Notes: generated from the letters alone by a model not told the origin. A DNA stretch of 44,697 nt from an uncultured Mycoplasmatota bacterium (GCA_947574085.1 CANPIH010000003.1:1-44697); one strand, 5' to 3'; positions 25,587 to 36,300 are shown, counted from the first letter of the stretch. Made by a program: numbers and translations.

Positions 25587-27104
25587 GTGAAAACAGAACG
25601 AATGCGTAATTCTGCCCTCAATGGTTTATCCAATTTGATAGTAAACTTAACAATTACTTTACTTTCTTTCATTGTTCGAACTATTTTTTTAAAAACTTTA
25701 GGAGAACAATGTTTGGGGTTGGATGGTTTGTACACTAATATTTTGTCCTTTTTATCTCTTGCGGAACTAGGCTTTTCTACTTCAATTTCTTTTTCTTTGT
25801 ATGAACCTCTTGCTAAAAAGAATAAAGAAAAAATAAGTGCATTAATGTCTTATTTTAAAAAAATATACAAAATTATAGCTTTTGCTATTTTTGGAGTTGG
25901 AATTTTTGTTTTGCCTTTTTTAAAATTTATGGTAAAAGATTACACTGTTTCGTACAATATATATTTTATTTTTATTCTTTATTTGTTAAATACTGTAAGT
26001 ACTTATTTTACAAGTTATTCCTCTATACTTTTAGAAGCGGATCAAAAAATTTATAAGCTAACAAAAATAAAATTAATCTTCAACTTAGTGACTTATGGTT
26101 TTCAATTATTTGTTTTGCTTTATAAAGATTTTGTTTGGTTTTTAATTATTCAGTTTAGTTTTCGCTTTTTAGAAAGAATTTTGACGCATCGTTATATCCA
26201 GATGGAATACAAAGATATTGATTTTAATAAAAAACAAGATTTAGAAAAAAAAGAAAAAGATAAAATAAAAACAAATATTAAAGGTATCCTTTTTCACCAA
26301 ATTGGAAATTATGCAGTTAATGGAACCGATAATATTTTAATCTCTTCGGTTGTGAATATTGCAACGACAGGAGTGTATTACAATTATGCTTCAATTGTTG
26401 CTATTTTAAGAAATTTGATAGGAAGTTTAATTTCTGCGACTACGTCTAGTTTTGGAAATTTAAATGTACTTGAAAAAAGTGATGTGAAAAAAAATGTTTT
26501 TCGCTTAATTAATTTTGTGTGTTTCTTATTGACAGGTGTTGTGTTTGTTGGTCTTTATTTTTGTATTAATCCTTTTATAACCTTGTGGCTTGGCAATAAA
26601 TATTTACTAAATACCCATTGTATACTTATTATTTGTATAAACTTTTATTTAAATGGGATGATGCTTCCAATTACTGCTGTTAAGAATTCATCTGGACTTT
26701 ATTACGTTGATCGTTATATACCTATTCTTCAAGCTATTATTAATTTGGTAGTATCCATATGGCTTGGTCTAAAGCTTGGTCTTATCGGTATTTTACTTGG
26801 AACAACTATTAGTTATTTATTAACTGTTTCTATAACAAAACCTATTATAATTTATAAATATGTTTTTCATGCAAATGCTTTTGAATATTTTGGATGTATG
26901 GTAAAACATATTTGTCTTATTGCAATTTCGATTCTTTTTAGTTCTTTTCTTTTCTTTTTTCTAACTATAAATAATACCTTATTACAATTTATTATAAATG
27001 GAATAATAGCTGTAACAATTTATTTAATATTATTTTTATTAGCGTATTTTAGAACATATGAATTTCAATATTTATACAAAATAATAAGAAAGAAGGAAAA
27101 ATAA
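25587..27104 (+). CDS. wzx: Second Wzx-type flippase
   Basis: Polytopic MOP-superfamily protein, about 505 aa and 12-14 helices, with the N-terminal RNSALNGLSNLIVNLTITLLSFIVRTIFLKTLG region common to capsule Wzx proteins of Bacillota, and GNLNVLEKSDVKKNVFRLINF in the central loop. The start is uncertain: GTG at 25587 gives MKTERMRNSALNG, the usual family N-terminus, while a TTG at 25578 would add three residues. The ribosome site (AAGAG) is weak and better spaced for 25587. It differs strongly from the 11381 Wzx, so it likely moves another lipid-linked unit. The next gene starts one base after its stop. Confidence 0.83.
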   Translation: MKTERMRNSALNGLSNLIVNLTITLLSFIVRTIFLKTLGEQCLGLDGLYTNILSFLSLAELGFSTSISFSLYEPLAKKNKEKISALMSYFKKIYKIIAFAIFGVGIFVLPFLKFMVKDYTVSYNIYFIFILYLLNTVSTYFTSYSSILLEADQKIYKLTKIKLIFNLVTYGFQLFVLLYKDFVWFLIIQFSFRFLERILTHRYIQMEYKDIDFNKKQDLEKKEKDKIKTNIKGILFHQIGNYAVNGTDNILISSVVNIATTGVYYNYASIVAILRNLIGSLISATTSSFGNLNVLEKSDVKKNVFRLINFVCFLLTGVVFVGLYFCINPFITLWLGNKYLLNTHCILIICINFYLNGMMLPITAVKNSSGLYYVDRYIPILQAIINLVVSIWLGLKLGLIGILLGTTISYLLTVSITKPIIIYKYVFHANAFEYFGCMVKHICLIAISILFSSFLFFFLTINNTLLQFIINGIIAVTIYLILFLLAYFRTYEFQYLYKIIRKKEK

Positions 27105-27105
27105 T

Positions 27106-28074
27106 ATGAATTTAATAACCATTTTAAAGAAAAGCTATAACCATATAAAAAAAGATATTGTTACTTATAAATATAATAAAAAACACTTTGGAGCAGAAAT
27201 TGCAAGCAATGTATTTAAAACTTCTTTTTTTTATTATCTATTGCCTTCCAAAAGAGAAATATTTGAAAAAGAGCAAAATGAAAGTATTTATAACTATTTA
27301 CGAGAAAAATATCATTATCTTATCGAGGAATATAATACGAAGGAAAAAAAATATCCGAAACAAAATAAAAAATATATTTGGGTATTTTGGTATCAAGGAG
27401 AAGAGAATGCACCAGTTATTGTCAAAAAATGTATAGAAAGTATTAAAAAAAATTCTCTGGATTATGAAGTAATTGTTTTAAATAAACAGAATATAAAAAA
27501 ATACATAGATATACCAGAAGTGATACTAAAAAAACTAGAAAATGGTATTATTACGTTAACCCATTTTTCTGATCTATTAAGAATGGGATTGCTTAGTAAA
27601 CAGGGTGGAATTTGGGTAGATGCGACTTGCTATATTACTTCAAATGTTTTTAAACGATTTGATGCTATGGAATTGAACAGTAATTGTAAAAATGAATACA
27701 AATGGTGTGCTTTTTTTATTGGTGGAAAGCCAAATATAGTTTTTTCTTTTTGTTATCAATTATTAATTGATTACAATAAAGAAGAGGATGGATTAATTGA
27801 ATATTTTTTAATCGATCATGTATTACGACTTTGTTATGGTGAAGTAATTGGATGTAAAAATCTTATAGACAAGATTAATATACAGAATAATCACATAAAT
27901 GAACTAGCTAGAAAATTTAATGATATTTCTGATACAAAAAAATACAAAATGTTACTAAACAATTCAGATTTTCATAAATTGACTTATAAGAAAAAATTTA
28001 AAACAAACAAAAAAAAGAAACTAACCAATTATGGTTATTTTATTCAAGAAAATGAACAAGATAAAATTAAATAA
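27106..28074 (+). CDS. Capsular polysaccharide synthesis protein (GT32-like)
   Basis: Predicted glycosyltransferase of the Caps_synth type, related to GT32. Diagnostic run: IWVFWYQGEENAPVIVKKCIESIKKN at about 87-112, VIVLNKQNIKKYIDIPEVIL, then HFSDLLRMGLLSKQGGIWVDATCYI, in which VDAT is the DxD-like metal site. FFIGGKPN and a later DHVLRLCYG fit the family. AAGGAAAAATAAT precedes the ATG. Final gene of the 20319-28074 operon; no convincing terminator hairpin follows. Donor sugar unknown. Confidence 0.8.
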   Translation: MNLITILKKSYNHIKKDIVTYKYNKKHFGAEIASNVFKTSFFYYLLPSKREIFEKEQNESIYNYLREKYHYLIEEYNTKEKKYPKQNKKYIWVFWYQGEENAPVIVKKCIESIKKNSLDYEVIVLNKQNIKKYIDIPEVILKKLENGIITLTHFSDLLRMGLLSKQGGIWVDATCYITSNVFKRFDAMELNSNCKNEYKWCAFFIGGKPNIVFSFCYQLLIDYNKEEDGLIEYFLIDHVLRLCYGEVIGCKNLIDKINIQNNHINELARKFNDISDTKKYKMLLNNSDFHKLTYKKKFKTNKKKKLTNYGYFIQENEQDKIK

Positions 28075-28182
28075 ATGTAGAATTACTGTAAGTAAGAAAA
28101 TTTTACAACGACTAACAAGTGTCTAGTATTATTTATTTAACAGCACCTTGATTTCAATTTCATACATTTTCCTTGTTTTAGG

Positions 28183-28212
28183 TTGCAGAAAAACTGTGTT
28201 CTATGATATGAT
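28183..28212 (+). promoter_or_regulatory. Promoter of the amino-sugar operon
   Basis: TTGCAG (28183-28188), 18 nt, TATGAT (28207-28212). The predicted leader to the ATG at 28284 is about 65 nt and includes AAAGGAG. Confidence 0.5.
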
Positions 28213-28283
28213 TTAAAAAAAGTAAAGAATTAAATTGTAAAAGTAAGCTTTTGATTTTTAAATGTAAAGGAGCAAAATAAAAG

Positions 28284-28721
28284 ATGTATAATAATGGATT
28301 ATTGAAATTTAGAAAAATAGGTTCTCCCTCCAATAAAGAATTTGGATATTTGACACCTGTAGAAACTATGGAAGAAATTCCTTTTGAAATAAAAAGAATT
28401 TATTATATTTATGGTGTAGGAGGAGACATAATTAGAGGAATGCATTCCCATAAACATTTGCATCAAGTTTTAATATGTGTAAAGGGAAGCGTGGATATAC
28501 GTTTAGAGAATTATTTTGGAGAGAAAAAATATACACTTAATGATCCTTCTATAGGTCTCTACATAGCTCCTGACAATTGGAGAGAAATGTCTAATTTTTC
28601 AGAAGATGCAGTATTACTTGTATTAGCTTCCTCTAAATACGATGTGGAAGACTACATAAGAGATTACGATGATTTTATTGATTATAGTAAGAAAAAATAT
28701 GAATATGGTGGTAAGAAATGA
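28284..28721 (+). CDS. fdtA: dTDP-4-oxo-6-deoxyhexose 3,4-ketoisomerase (FdtA/QdtA type)
   Basis: Predicted cupin-fold isomerase that converts dTDP-4-keto-6-deoxyglucose to the 3-keto sugar, the step before 3-amination. The 145-aa length and motifs fit WxcM-like/FdtA proteins: [12 protein letters not shown] at about 33-44, [22 protein letters not shown] with the catalytic-site histidines, and [24 protein letters not shown]. FdtA (galacto product, Fuc3N) and QdtA (gluco product, Qui3N) cannot be told apart by eye, so the symbol is provisional. Its stop overlaps the aminotransferase start (ATGA). The dTDP-glucose synthase and dehydratase must be encoded elsewhere. Confidence 0.85.
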   Translation: MYNNGLLKFRKIGSPSNKEFGYLTPVETMEEIPFEIKRIYYIYGVGGDIIRGMHSHKHLHQVLICVKGSVDIRLENYFGEKKYTLNDPSIGLYIAPDNWREMSNFSEDAVLLVLASSKYDVEDYIRDYDDFIDYSKKKYEYGGKK

Positions 28722-29815
28722 AAAACATTCCTTTTGCAGATTTTGTACCTCTACATAATGAAATCAAAGAAGAAATTTATAAAGAATTTGAAAATATATT
28801 CAATAGTAGTTGGTTTATCAATGGGAAAAAAGTAGAAGAGTTTCAAAATAACTTTGCGAAGTATTGTAACGTAAATTATTGTGTTGGTTGTGGAAATGGA
28901 CTAGAAGCTATTGAACTTATATTAAGGGGTTACAACATAAAAGAAAAGGATGAAGTAATTGTCTGTACGCATACCTTCATAGCAAGTGTCTTGGCGATAT
29001 CAAAAGTTGGAGCTACCCCAGTATTCGTAGAACCCAATAAAGAAACCTATCTTATTGATGCAGAACAAATAGAAGAAAAAATAACCCAAAATACAAAAGC
29101 TATTATTGCTGTTCAGCTTTATGGACAAGCTTGTGATATGGATAAAATTAATGAGATCGCTAAAAAGTATGATTTAAAAGTAATAGAAGACGCTGCACAA
29201 GCACATGGTGCTTTATATAAAGGAAGAAAAGTAGGGTCTTTAGGAGATGCTGCAGCCTTTAGTTTTTATCCAGGAAAAAATTTAGGAGCTTTAGGGGATG
29301 CAGGTGCAGTGGTTACAAATGATGAAGAACTTGCAAGAAAAGTAAAAGAAATAGCTAACTATGGTTCAATAGAAAAGTATCATCATAATGTAAAGGGGAC
29401 GAATTCGAGATTGGACGAATTACAAGCCGGATTTTTAAATGTAAAATTAAAGTACCTAGACAAAACAAATGAATATAGAAAAAAAATAGCTAAGAGATAC
29501 TTAGAAGAAATTCATAATTCAAATATAATACTTCCGATAGTTGAAAAAAATAATGAACCCGTATGGCATTTATTTGTAATAAGAACAAAAAATAGAGAAG
29601 AGTTACAAAAGTATTTAGAAGAAAAAGGAATACATACCGTAATTCATTATCCAATCGCTATACATAAACAAAAAGCTTATGAAGAATACAACGAATTAAG
29701 TTGTCCTATTGCAGAAGAAATAGCAAGTACTTGTTTAAGTTTACCAATGTATTATAAAATGAATGAAGAAGATGTTGATTATATAATTGATACATTAAAT
29801 AATTATAAATTGTAA
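28718..29815 (+). CDS. fdtB: dTDP-3-oxo-6-deoxyhexose 3-aminotransferase (FdtB/QdtB type)
   Basis: PLP-dependent DegT/DnrJ/EryC1 aminotransferase acting after the ketoisomerase to give dTDP-3-amino-3,6-dideoxyhexose. Seen: [17 protein letters not shown] near the N-terminus, [11 protein letters not shown] with the PLP-contacting aspartate, and [22 protein letters not shown] with the Schiff-base lysine in [33 protein letters not shown] and [15 protein letters not shown] complete the family pattern. 365 aa is normal. It overlaps fdtA by 4 nt. No acetyltransferase (FdtC/QdtC) follows, so the amine may stay free or be modified by an enzyme elsewhere. Confidence 0.88.
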   Translation: MKNIPFADFVPLHNEIKEEIYKEFENIFNSSWFINGKKVEEFQNNFAKYCNVNYCVGCGNGLEAIELILRGYNIKEKDEVIVCTHTFIASVLAISKVGATPVFVEPNKETYLIDAEQIEEKITQNTKAIIAVQLYGQACDMDKINEIAKKYDLKVIEDAAQAHGALYKGRKVGSLGDAAAFSFYPGKNLGALGDAGAVVTNDEELARKVKEIANYGSIEKYHHNVKGTNSRLDELQAGFLNVKLKYLDKTNEYRKKIAKRYLEEIHNSNIILPIVEKNNEPVWHLFVIRTKNREELQKYLEEKGIHTVIHYPIAIHKQKAYEEYNELSCPIAEEIASTCLSLPMYYKMNEEDVDYIIDTLNNYKL

Positions 29816-29834
29816 TAGAAAAAGAGGAAGTAAA

Positions 29835-30782
29835 ATGAAAGATGTAATGTTAAGTGTAGTTATTGTTTCTTATAACCAAGAAGAGTATATAGCAGAAGCT
29901 ATAGAAAGTGTATTAAATCAAAAAACGAAATACAAATATGAAATTATTTTAGCGGATGATTGTTCTAAAGATAATACATTCAAAATACAAGAAGAATACG
30001 CTAAAAAATATCCAAAAATTATTAAATTATTAAAAAGAGAAAAAAATTTAGGAACAACCCAAAATGAGTTAGATGCTAGTCTTCAAAGTAGTGGAAAATA
30101 TATAACAAAATTAGATGGCGATGATTATTGGATTGATGAAGAAAAAATAGAAAAACAAATCCGTTTTTTAGAAGAGCATCCAGAATACAATGGAATTACT
30201 CATCCACAAGAAATTCGCAACATGAAAAACGAAACGATTGGAATTTTTCCTATTGGCTTAAAAGAAGGCGAAATAACCATTGAAGAATATTGTACTAATA
30301 AAAAAAGATACCCTTATACTTCTACCATTTATAGAAATTTTTATAAAAAACCAGAATGCGTTAAAGATATGAAATACTTGATGAGCTTACATCGTTTGAT
30401 TGAAGATGCCCAAGCGGCAGTCTATATATTAATACAAGGAAAATTAAAAGTTATTAATGATAAAATGGTGGCTTACAGAATGCGAAGTGAAGAAGGAGAA
30501 TCAAATTTTAATTCCAACCATAAAATAAATGAAATTCAAAAATCGTATATTCATATTTATACAAAAATGGAAGAATATTTTCAATACAAGTACAATTTTT
30601 ATAAAAAATATGAAAAATATGTTACGATAGGAATAGCGTATTCTTTATGTAAATTTAATTTTAAAGAAGCAAGTTCTTTTATGAAAATGTGTCCCCAAAA
30701 ATATAAAGCAAAAATTATTTTCTTAATGCCAATGAATTGCATTAAAATACTTTATAAAAAAATAGTAAAAAAACAAGCGTAA
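29835..30782 (+). CDS. GT2 glycosyltransferase, possibly for the 3-amino sugar
   Basis: GT2 enzyme: LSVVIVSYNQEEYIAEAIES at 6-25, LADDCSKDNT at 39-48, NLGTTQNELDASLQSSGKYI, and LDGDDYWIDEEKI at 93-105 with the D-x-D site. DDYW is characteristic of a large GT2 subgroup in which the acidic pair is followed by Y-W. AGAGGAAG lies about 7 nt before the ATG. It starts 19 nt after fdtB in the same operon, so transfer of the 3-amino-6-deoxyhexose is the simplest inference. Confidence 0.83.
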   Translation: MKDVMLSVVIVSYNQEEYIAEAIESVLNQKTKYKYEIILADDCSKDNTFKIQEEYAKKYPKIIKLLKREKNLGTTQNELDASLQSSGKYITKLDGDDYWIDEEKIEKQIRFLEEHPEYNGITHPQEIRNMKNETIGIFPIGLKEGEITIEEYCTNKKRYPYTSTIYRNFYKKPECVKDMKYLMSLHRLIEDAQAAVYILIQGKLKVINDKMVAYRMRSEEGESNFNSNHKINEIQKSYIHIYTKMEEYFQYKYNFYKKYEKYVTIGIAYSLCKFNFKEASSFMKMCPQKYKAKIIFLMPMNCIKILYKKIVKKQA

Positions 30783-30812
30783 CGTATAAAGAGCCAAATA
30801 GGAGAGTGAGTA

Positions 30813-31802
30813 ATGGAAAAAATAGATTTTATAATTACCTGGGTAGATGGTAATGATAAAGCTTGGCAAAAGGAAAAAAATAAATACAGTGGGAATCCCA
30901 ATGGGAATGGAGTTAACCGTTATCGTGATTGGGGAACATTAAAATATTGGTTTCGTGGAGTCGAAAAATTTGCTCCCTGGGTTCACAAAATTCATTTCGT
31001 TACGTGGGGGCATATTCCAGATTGGTTGGATCCAAATCATCCTAAAATTAATATTGTAAAACATGAAGACTTTATTCCAAAAGAAAATTTGCCTTTATTT
31101 AATATAAGAGCTATGGAATTACATTTTCATAAAATAAAAGGACTTGCAGAACAATTTGTTTTCTTTAATGATGATTTCTTTTTGACAAAACCAGTAAAGG
31201 AAACTGACTTTTTTAAAGATGGTAAACCAAAAGATTGTTTTATTGAAAACGCCTTAATGACAAATGGTTGTAATGATACTTATGCCAATTCTTTATTAAA
31301 CGATATGACAATTGTGAATAATATTTTTAATAAAAGAGAAGTCATGAAAAAAAACTTTTTTAAAATTTTTAATTATCGCAATGGATTAAAAAATTTAAGA
31401 ACTTTTCTTTTGCTTCCATGGCCATACTTTTCTGAACTATACAATCCTCATACTGCGGATGCTTTATTAAAAAGCACTTTAAAAGAAGTTTGGAAAAAAG
31501 AACCCAACTGGCTTATGGATGCGTCTAAAAATAGATTTCGTGATTACAACGATGTATCTAAATACGTTTTTCGCTATTATCAATTAATGAGTGGAAACTT
31601 TTCTCCAAGAAGTGTAAATTTTAGTCATTATTTTGAACTTACAAATAGAAATGATGCCATAATAAAAGCCATTAAAAAACAAAAATATCACATTATATGT
31701 ATGAACGATAGTACACCAGAAATTGATTTTAAAAAAGTACAAAAAGAAATTTTTAATGCTTTTGAAAGCATATTATCAGAAAAAAGTAGTTTTGAAAGAT
31801 AG
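30813..31802 (+). CDS. Stealth-family hexose-phosphate transferase
   Basis: Stealth protein, the family of capsule phosphotransferases that pass a sugar 1-phosphate to a growing chain and give phosphodiester-linked glycans. All four conserved blocks are visible: CR1 IDFIITWVDGND at 4-15; CR2 from YRDWGTLKYWFRGVEKFAP through HKIHFVTWGHIPDWL to VKHEDFIP, with QFVFFNDDFF after it; CR3 around LYNPHTADALLKS; and CR4 in the C-terminal CMNDSTPEIDF-KKVQKEIFNAFES stretch. AGGAG lies about 8 nt before the ATG. It closes the fdtA operon, suggesting that phosphodiester bonds or phosphosugar branches occur in the polymer. Confidence 0.9.
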   Translation: MEKIDFIITWVDGNDKAWQKEKNKYSGNPNGNGVNRYRDWGTLKYWFRGVEKFAPWVHKIHFVTWGHIPDWLDPNHPKINIVKHEDFIPKENLPLFNIRAMELHFHKIKGLAEQFVFFNDDFFLTKPVKETDFFKDGKPKDCFIENALMTNGCNDTYANSLLNDMTIVNNIFNKREVMKKNFFKIFNYRNGLKNLRTFLLLPWPYFSELYNPHTADALLKSTLKEVWKKEPNWLMDASKNRFRDYNDVSKYVFRYYQLMSGNFSPRSVNFSHYFELTNRNDAIIKAIKKQKYHIICMNDSTPEIDFKKVQKEIFNAFESILSEKSSFER

Positions 31803-31845
31803 AAAAAATTTACTTTTTTTTATTGCATTTTAGGAGGAAAAAAAT

Positions 31846-32709
31846 TTGGAAAAACGTTTTTATGAAATAAAAATGGCAAGTATTTATGGTATTTTAGGCA
31901 ATATTATTTTAGCCATTTTAAAAATTATAGTTGGAATTACAACTCATAGTCAAGCTATGCTTGCTGATTCCTATAATTCTTTAAGTGATGTATTTTCTTC
32001 CTTTATGACTTTTATTGGAAATAAAATTGCCAGTAAGCCAAGTGACGAGGATCATAATTTAGGTCATGGAAAAGCAGAATACATTTACTCTATGCTCATT
32101 AGTATAACAATGTTTTTGCTAGTATTCACGTCTTTTAAATCTTCTTTGTTTTCTCTAATTTATAAAGAATCTTTTTTATTTTCAAAGTGGTTAGTTATTG
32201 TTTGCTTTCTAACTATTTTTATTAAGTTTCTTTTGTATCTTTATACAAATGCACTTGCTAAAAAGTATAAAAATATTTTACTTTATGCTAATTCTAAGGA
32301 TCATCGAAACGATTGTATTATTACATTTGTCAATCTTTTCTCTTGCCTTTTATCTATTTATCATATTTATTTTATTGATGGCATTGCTGGCATTTTGATT
32401 TCTATTTGGATCCTGAATACGGCCATTCAAATTTTTAAAGAAAGCTATCATGTATTAATGGATAAATCTATGGATGAAAAAACAAGAAAAAAAGTCTACG
32501 AACTTATTAAAAGTTATGAAGAAATTCAAAAAATTAATCACTTTAATGCAACTCCTGTAGGATATAAATATCAAATTTCTTTAACTATTTTTGTAGATGG
32601 AAAATTAACCACTTTTGAAAGCCATGAAATTGCTAATCGTTTGGAAAAAGAAATAGTAGAAAAAATAGATGAAATTTATTTGGTTGTTATTCATGTGAAT
32701 CCTATTTAA
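31846..32709 (+). CDS. Cation diffusion facilitator (CDF) transporter
   Basis: Predicted metal-ion/proton antiporter of the cation efflux family. Six helices: the second holds AMLADSYNSLSDVFSSF with the two metal-site aspartates; GHGKAEYIYSML is the family loop; the fifth begins SKDHRNDCIITFVNL with the second pair of polar ligands (H and D). The C-terminal part after about 205 is the short cytoplasmic dimer domain ending in VVIHVNP. The start is TTG with AGGAGG 8 nt upstream. Usual substrates are Mn, Zn, Fe or Co; the D-x3-D plus H-x3-D pattern does not decide which. It ends at a bidirectional terminator. Confidence 0.87.
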   Translation: MEKRFYEIKMASIYGILGNIILAILKIIVGITTHSQAMLADSYNSLSDVFSSFMTFIGNKIASKPSDEDHNLGHGKAEYIYSMLISITMFLLVFTSFKSSLFSLIYKESFLFSKWLVIVCFLTIFIKFLLYLYTNALAKKYKNILLYANSKDHRNDCIITFVNLFSCLLSIYHIYFIDGIAGILISIWILNTAIQIFKESYHVLMDKSMDEKTRKKVYELIKSYEEIQKINHFNATPVGYKYQISLTIFVDGKLTTFESHEIANRLEKEIVEKIDEIYLVVIHVNPI

Positions 32710-32714
32710 ATAAG

Positions 32715-32749
32715 AAAAAAATCTAAAATTTTAAATTTTTAGATTTTTT
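32715..32749. terminator. Bidirectional terminator between convergent genes
   Basis: A-rich arm AAAAAATCTAAAA (about 32715-32727) pairs with TTTTAGATTTTTT (about 32737-32749), giving T-runs on both strands. It lies between the CDF gene and the convergent 138-aa gene, whose stop codon it touches. Confidence 0.7.
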
Positions 32750-33164
32750 ACTTACTTCTAGTATTATCTTCATATAATGGTGCTTCAAAGGCTTGTCGAA
32801 TTGCTTCTGCTTCTTTTTCTGAATACTCTTTTTTATAAAAAGGAATTTCTTGACCACTACTATTTATTTGTGAAATTTCTGTTAATTTACTTTCGTCATC
32901 TAAAGATAAATTTCTCTTTTCTCTATTTAAATTGCTAATAAATGCGTATTGACTAATTATCGTATCAAGTGAACTCTTAGTTTGAGAAATGGTAAGTTGT
33001 AATTTTTTAATCTCATCGTATATCTTTTTTTGCTCTAATTGGTTATTCGAGGTATTATTAAGACGGAAATACAATTCATGATGTTGAGCTAATTCAGTTT
33101 TAAAGTCTATAAGTGCTTTATTTAATTCATTAATTTTTGTAAATAGCATTTCTTCAATATCCAT
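32748..33164 (-). CDS. Hypothetical coiled-coil protein
   Basis: I do not recognise this 138-aa protein. It is soluble, highly charged and predicted helical: residues about 5-40 and 45-75 carry heptad-like leucine/isoleucine patterns (INELNKALIDFKTEL, IKKLQLTISQTKSSLDTII), and the C-terminus has a KEYSEKEAEAIRQAFEAP helix. No signal peptide or membrane segment is seen. AAGGAGA lies about 9 nt before the ATG. It is transcribed alone, back to back with nifJ and convergent with the CDF gene. A structural or partner-binding role is possible but not supported further. Confidence 0.6.
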   Translation of the reverse strand: MDIEEMLFTKINELNKALIDFKTELAQHHELYFRLNNTSNNQLEQKKIYDEIKKLQLTISQTKSSLDTIISQYAFISNLNREKRNLSLDDESKLTEISQINSSGQEIPFYKKEYSEKEAEAIRQAFEAPLYEDNTRSK

Positions 33165-33270
33165 TTTTTATCTCTCCTTACTATATCTATAGTATAAAAG
33201 AGAAATGATTATTTATTCAAGTAATTGTAAATAAGTTTTACATAACTTTACTACTTATATAAAAAGTAAA

Positions 33271-33281
33271 TATGTTATAAT
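33271..33281 (+). promoter_or_regulatory. Extended -10 promoter of nifJ
   Basis: TATAAT (33276-33281) is preceded by TG at 33273-33274, an extended -10. No good -35 lies 16-18 nt upstream. AAGGAG follows before the ATG at 33309. Confidence 0.5.
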
Positions 33282-33308
33282 AAAAATAATACAAGGAGTG
33301 AAGAAGAA

Positions 33309-36300
33309 ATGAAAAAAGTAATGGATGCCAATAAAATGTGTTCCAATATTGCTTACCTTTTTAGTGAAGTTGCCAGTATCTATCCTATTACGCCGTCAAG
33401 TCCAATGGCTTCTAATATTGATTATCTAAATCATACGGAAAAACGAAATTTATTTAATAGTAAAGTAGAACTAATGGAGATGCAGAGTGAAGCGGGAGCA
33501 GCAGGTGCTATGCATGGTGCGCTAATTACAGGCTCTTTAGCAACAACTTTTACAGCAAGTCAAGGATTATTACTCATGCTTCCTAATATGTACAAAATGG
33601 CAGGAGAAATGCTTCCTGGAGTAATACATGTAGCGAGTCGTACGATTGCTACACATGCTTTATCTATTTTTGGAGATCATAGCGATATTTATGCAACACG
33701 ACAAACCGGTTTTTGTATGTTAGCTTCTACCAATATTGAAGATGTACGAGTAAATACGGCTGTTGCCCATCTTTCAACGATTAAAGGCTCTTTACCTTTT
33801 CTTCATTTCTTTGATGGTTTTCGTACAAGTCATGAACTTCATTCTATAGAAGAGATAGATGATACCGAATTTTTAAAACTTATCGATTATGAAAAAATAA
33901 ACGAATTTAAAAAAAATATATTAAATATAGATCATACGATTCAAAAGGGAATGGCTTCTAATGAAGATATTTATTTTCAAACGGTAGAAGCAAGAAATCC
34001 CTATTACAATGAGATTCCTACTATTGTAAATAATTATATGAATCAAGTAAATCAAATTTGTGGTACAAATTTAAAACCATTTAATTATTATGGAAGTGAA
34101 GAAGCTGAATACGTAATCGTGGCAATGGGAAGTGTTGTAGATACAATTAAACTAGTAGTAGAAAAAGAAAATAAAAAGAGTGCGAAATTAGGGGTAATTG
34201 AAGTGCATTTGTATCGTCCTTTTAGTCAACAATACTTAAAAAATGTTTTACCAAAGTCTGTAAAAAGAATCGCCGTTTTGGATCGAACCAAAGAAGCAGG
34301 AAGTGTAGGAGAACCCTTGTACTTAGATGTATTATCTGCTTTAAAGAAAGAACCTATTGAAATTGTGGGTGGAAGATATGGTCTTTCTAGTAAAAATACA
34401 ACACCAAGTGCTATTTATAGTGTATTTCAAATGTTAGAAAAAGACTTAAAAGAAAATTTTACTATTGGAATAGAAGATGATGTTACTTATCTTAGTCTTG
34501 AAAAAAACGATTATACTTTAAATTTAGATGCTAAAGAAATCAAAATTTATGGTTTTGGTAGTGATGGTATGGTGAGTGCAAGTAAAGATATTTTAAGTCT
34601 AGCTTTAACCAAATTAGATAAATATGGAGATGGATACTTTGAATACGATTCGAAAAAAAGTGGTGGAGTTACTATTAGCAACTTACGTATTAAAAATACA
34701 GAGTTTTATTCTCCCTTTTATGTAACCAATCCAGATTTAGTTGTGGTAACCAAGGATGAGTATTTTAAAAAATTTGAAATGTTAACAGGCATGAAAGAAA
34801 ATGGAACCCTTCTTATTAACACGACCGATGTTTCTTTATTAAGAAAAAAAATAAGTAAAAAAGATAAACAATTTATAAAAGAAAAACATATTCGTGTTTT
34901 AGTTATTAACGCAAGTAAGTTGGCTGAAGAACACCACATTAAAGGAAAAATTAATAAAATTATGGAAGTCGTTATCTTAAAATTGATTGGAATTGATAAC
35001 TCTTTGCGTCTTGTTTTGGATACAATTGAAACTTTATTTAAAAACAAAGGGAAAGAAGTTATAGAAAACAATAAAAGAGCGATCCAAAATGCTTTATTAA
35101 ATGTAAATGAAATTACTTTGGGAGAAGAAGGATTAGAAGAAAAACCTATAAATAGTTTATTTGAGAAAATTGATAGAAGACTTGGAAATACAATTCCTGT
35201 AAGTGAATTAGAAAGTTTTAAAAATGGTACTTTTATGGGTGGAACTTCAAAATTTGAAAAACGGAAAATTTCTGATAAAGTTGCCAAGTGGATTCCAGAA
35301 AACTGTATAGAATGTGGTCGCTGTAGTTTTGTTTGTCCACATAGTGTAATTCGTTCTTTTAAAACAAAAGACAAAACGATTGGAAAACCTATGCTTGGAA
35401 GAGAAGAATACAACTACTTCGTAAGCGTTAGTGAAGCCGATTGTACAAGTTGTGGATTGTGTATTGCTATATGTCCAGGGCTTAAAGGAGAAAAAGCTTT
35501 AACTTTTGGGGAATATGATGAAGAAAAGCAAAAACAAAGTGACTACTATTTTACTTCTTATGAAAATCCTGAAAGTGATAAAAGCGATACGGTAAAAGAT
35601 TTAAGTTTTGTTAAACCTTATTTTGAATTTTCGGGAGCTTGTGCTGGTTGTGGAGAAACATCTTATATAAGAGTACTAACACAAATTGTAGGAAAAAAAT
35701 TAGTAATAGCTAATGCAACTGGTTGTTCAAGTATTTATGGTGGAAGTATGCCATCTACGCCTTATACAGTTCCTTGGGCAAATTCTTTATTTGAAGACAA
35801 TGCAGAATTTGCATTAGGGATGGTTCTTTCTTATAAACAAAAAAGAAAGCAAATAGAAAATATTATGAGAACTTCTTTAAATACTGTTGAAGGTACTATA
35901 AAAGAAAAATTTAATGAATGGTTAGAAAATCAAGAAGATTTTAAAGTTACTTATTCTTTAAAAAATGAATTAAAAAATTTACAAATTCCTAAAGATTTAA
36001 AAGATTTATTGGACTATATTCCAGCTCGTAGTGTATGGGCTATTGGTGGAGATGGTTGGGCTTATGATATTGGCTTTGGAGGAATTGATCATATTTTATC
36101 TAGTGAGGAGAAAGTAAAAATTTTAGTACTTGATACAGAAGTTTATTCCAATACGGGAGGGCAAATGTCCAAATCATCCAAAGTAGGCCAAGTAGCCGAG
36201 TTTGCCGATTTTGGAAAAAAGAGTGCCAAGAAAGATTTATTTAAAATAGCCATGTGTTATCCAAATTGCTATGTTGGAAGCATATGTTTAGGGGCTGATT

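Noticed and set aside
34718-35413. A 231-codon open frame on the minus strand
   Set aside because: It lies wholly inside nifJ, whose motifs on the plus strand are unmistakable; the minus frame has no ribosome site and a low-complexity, serine- and leucine-rich product.
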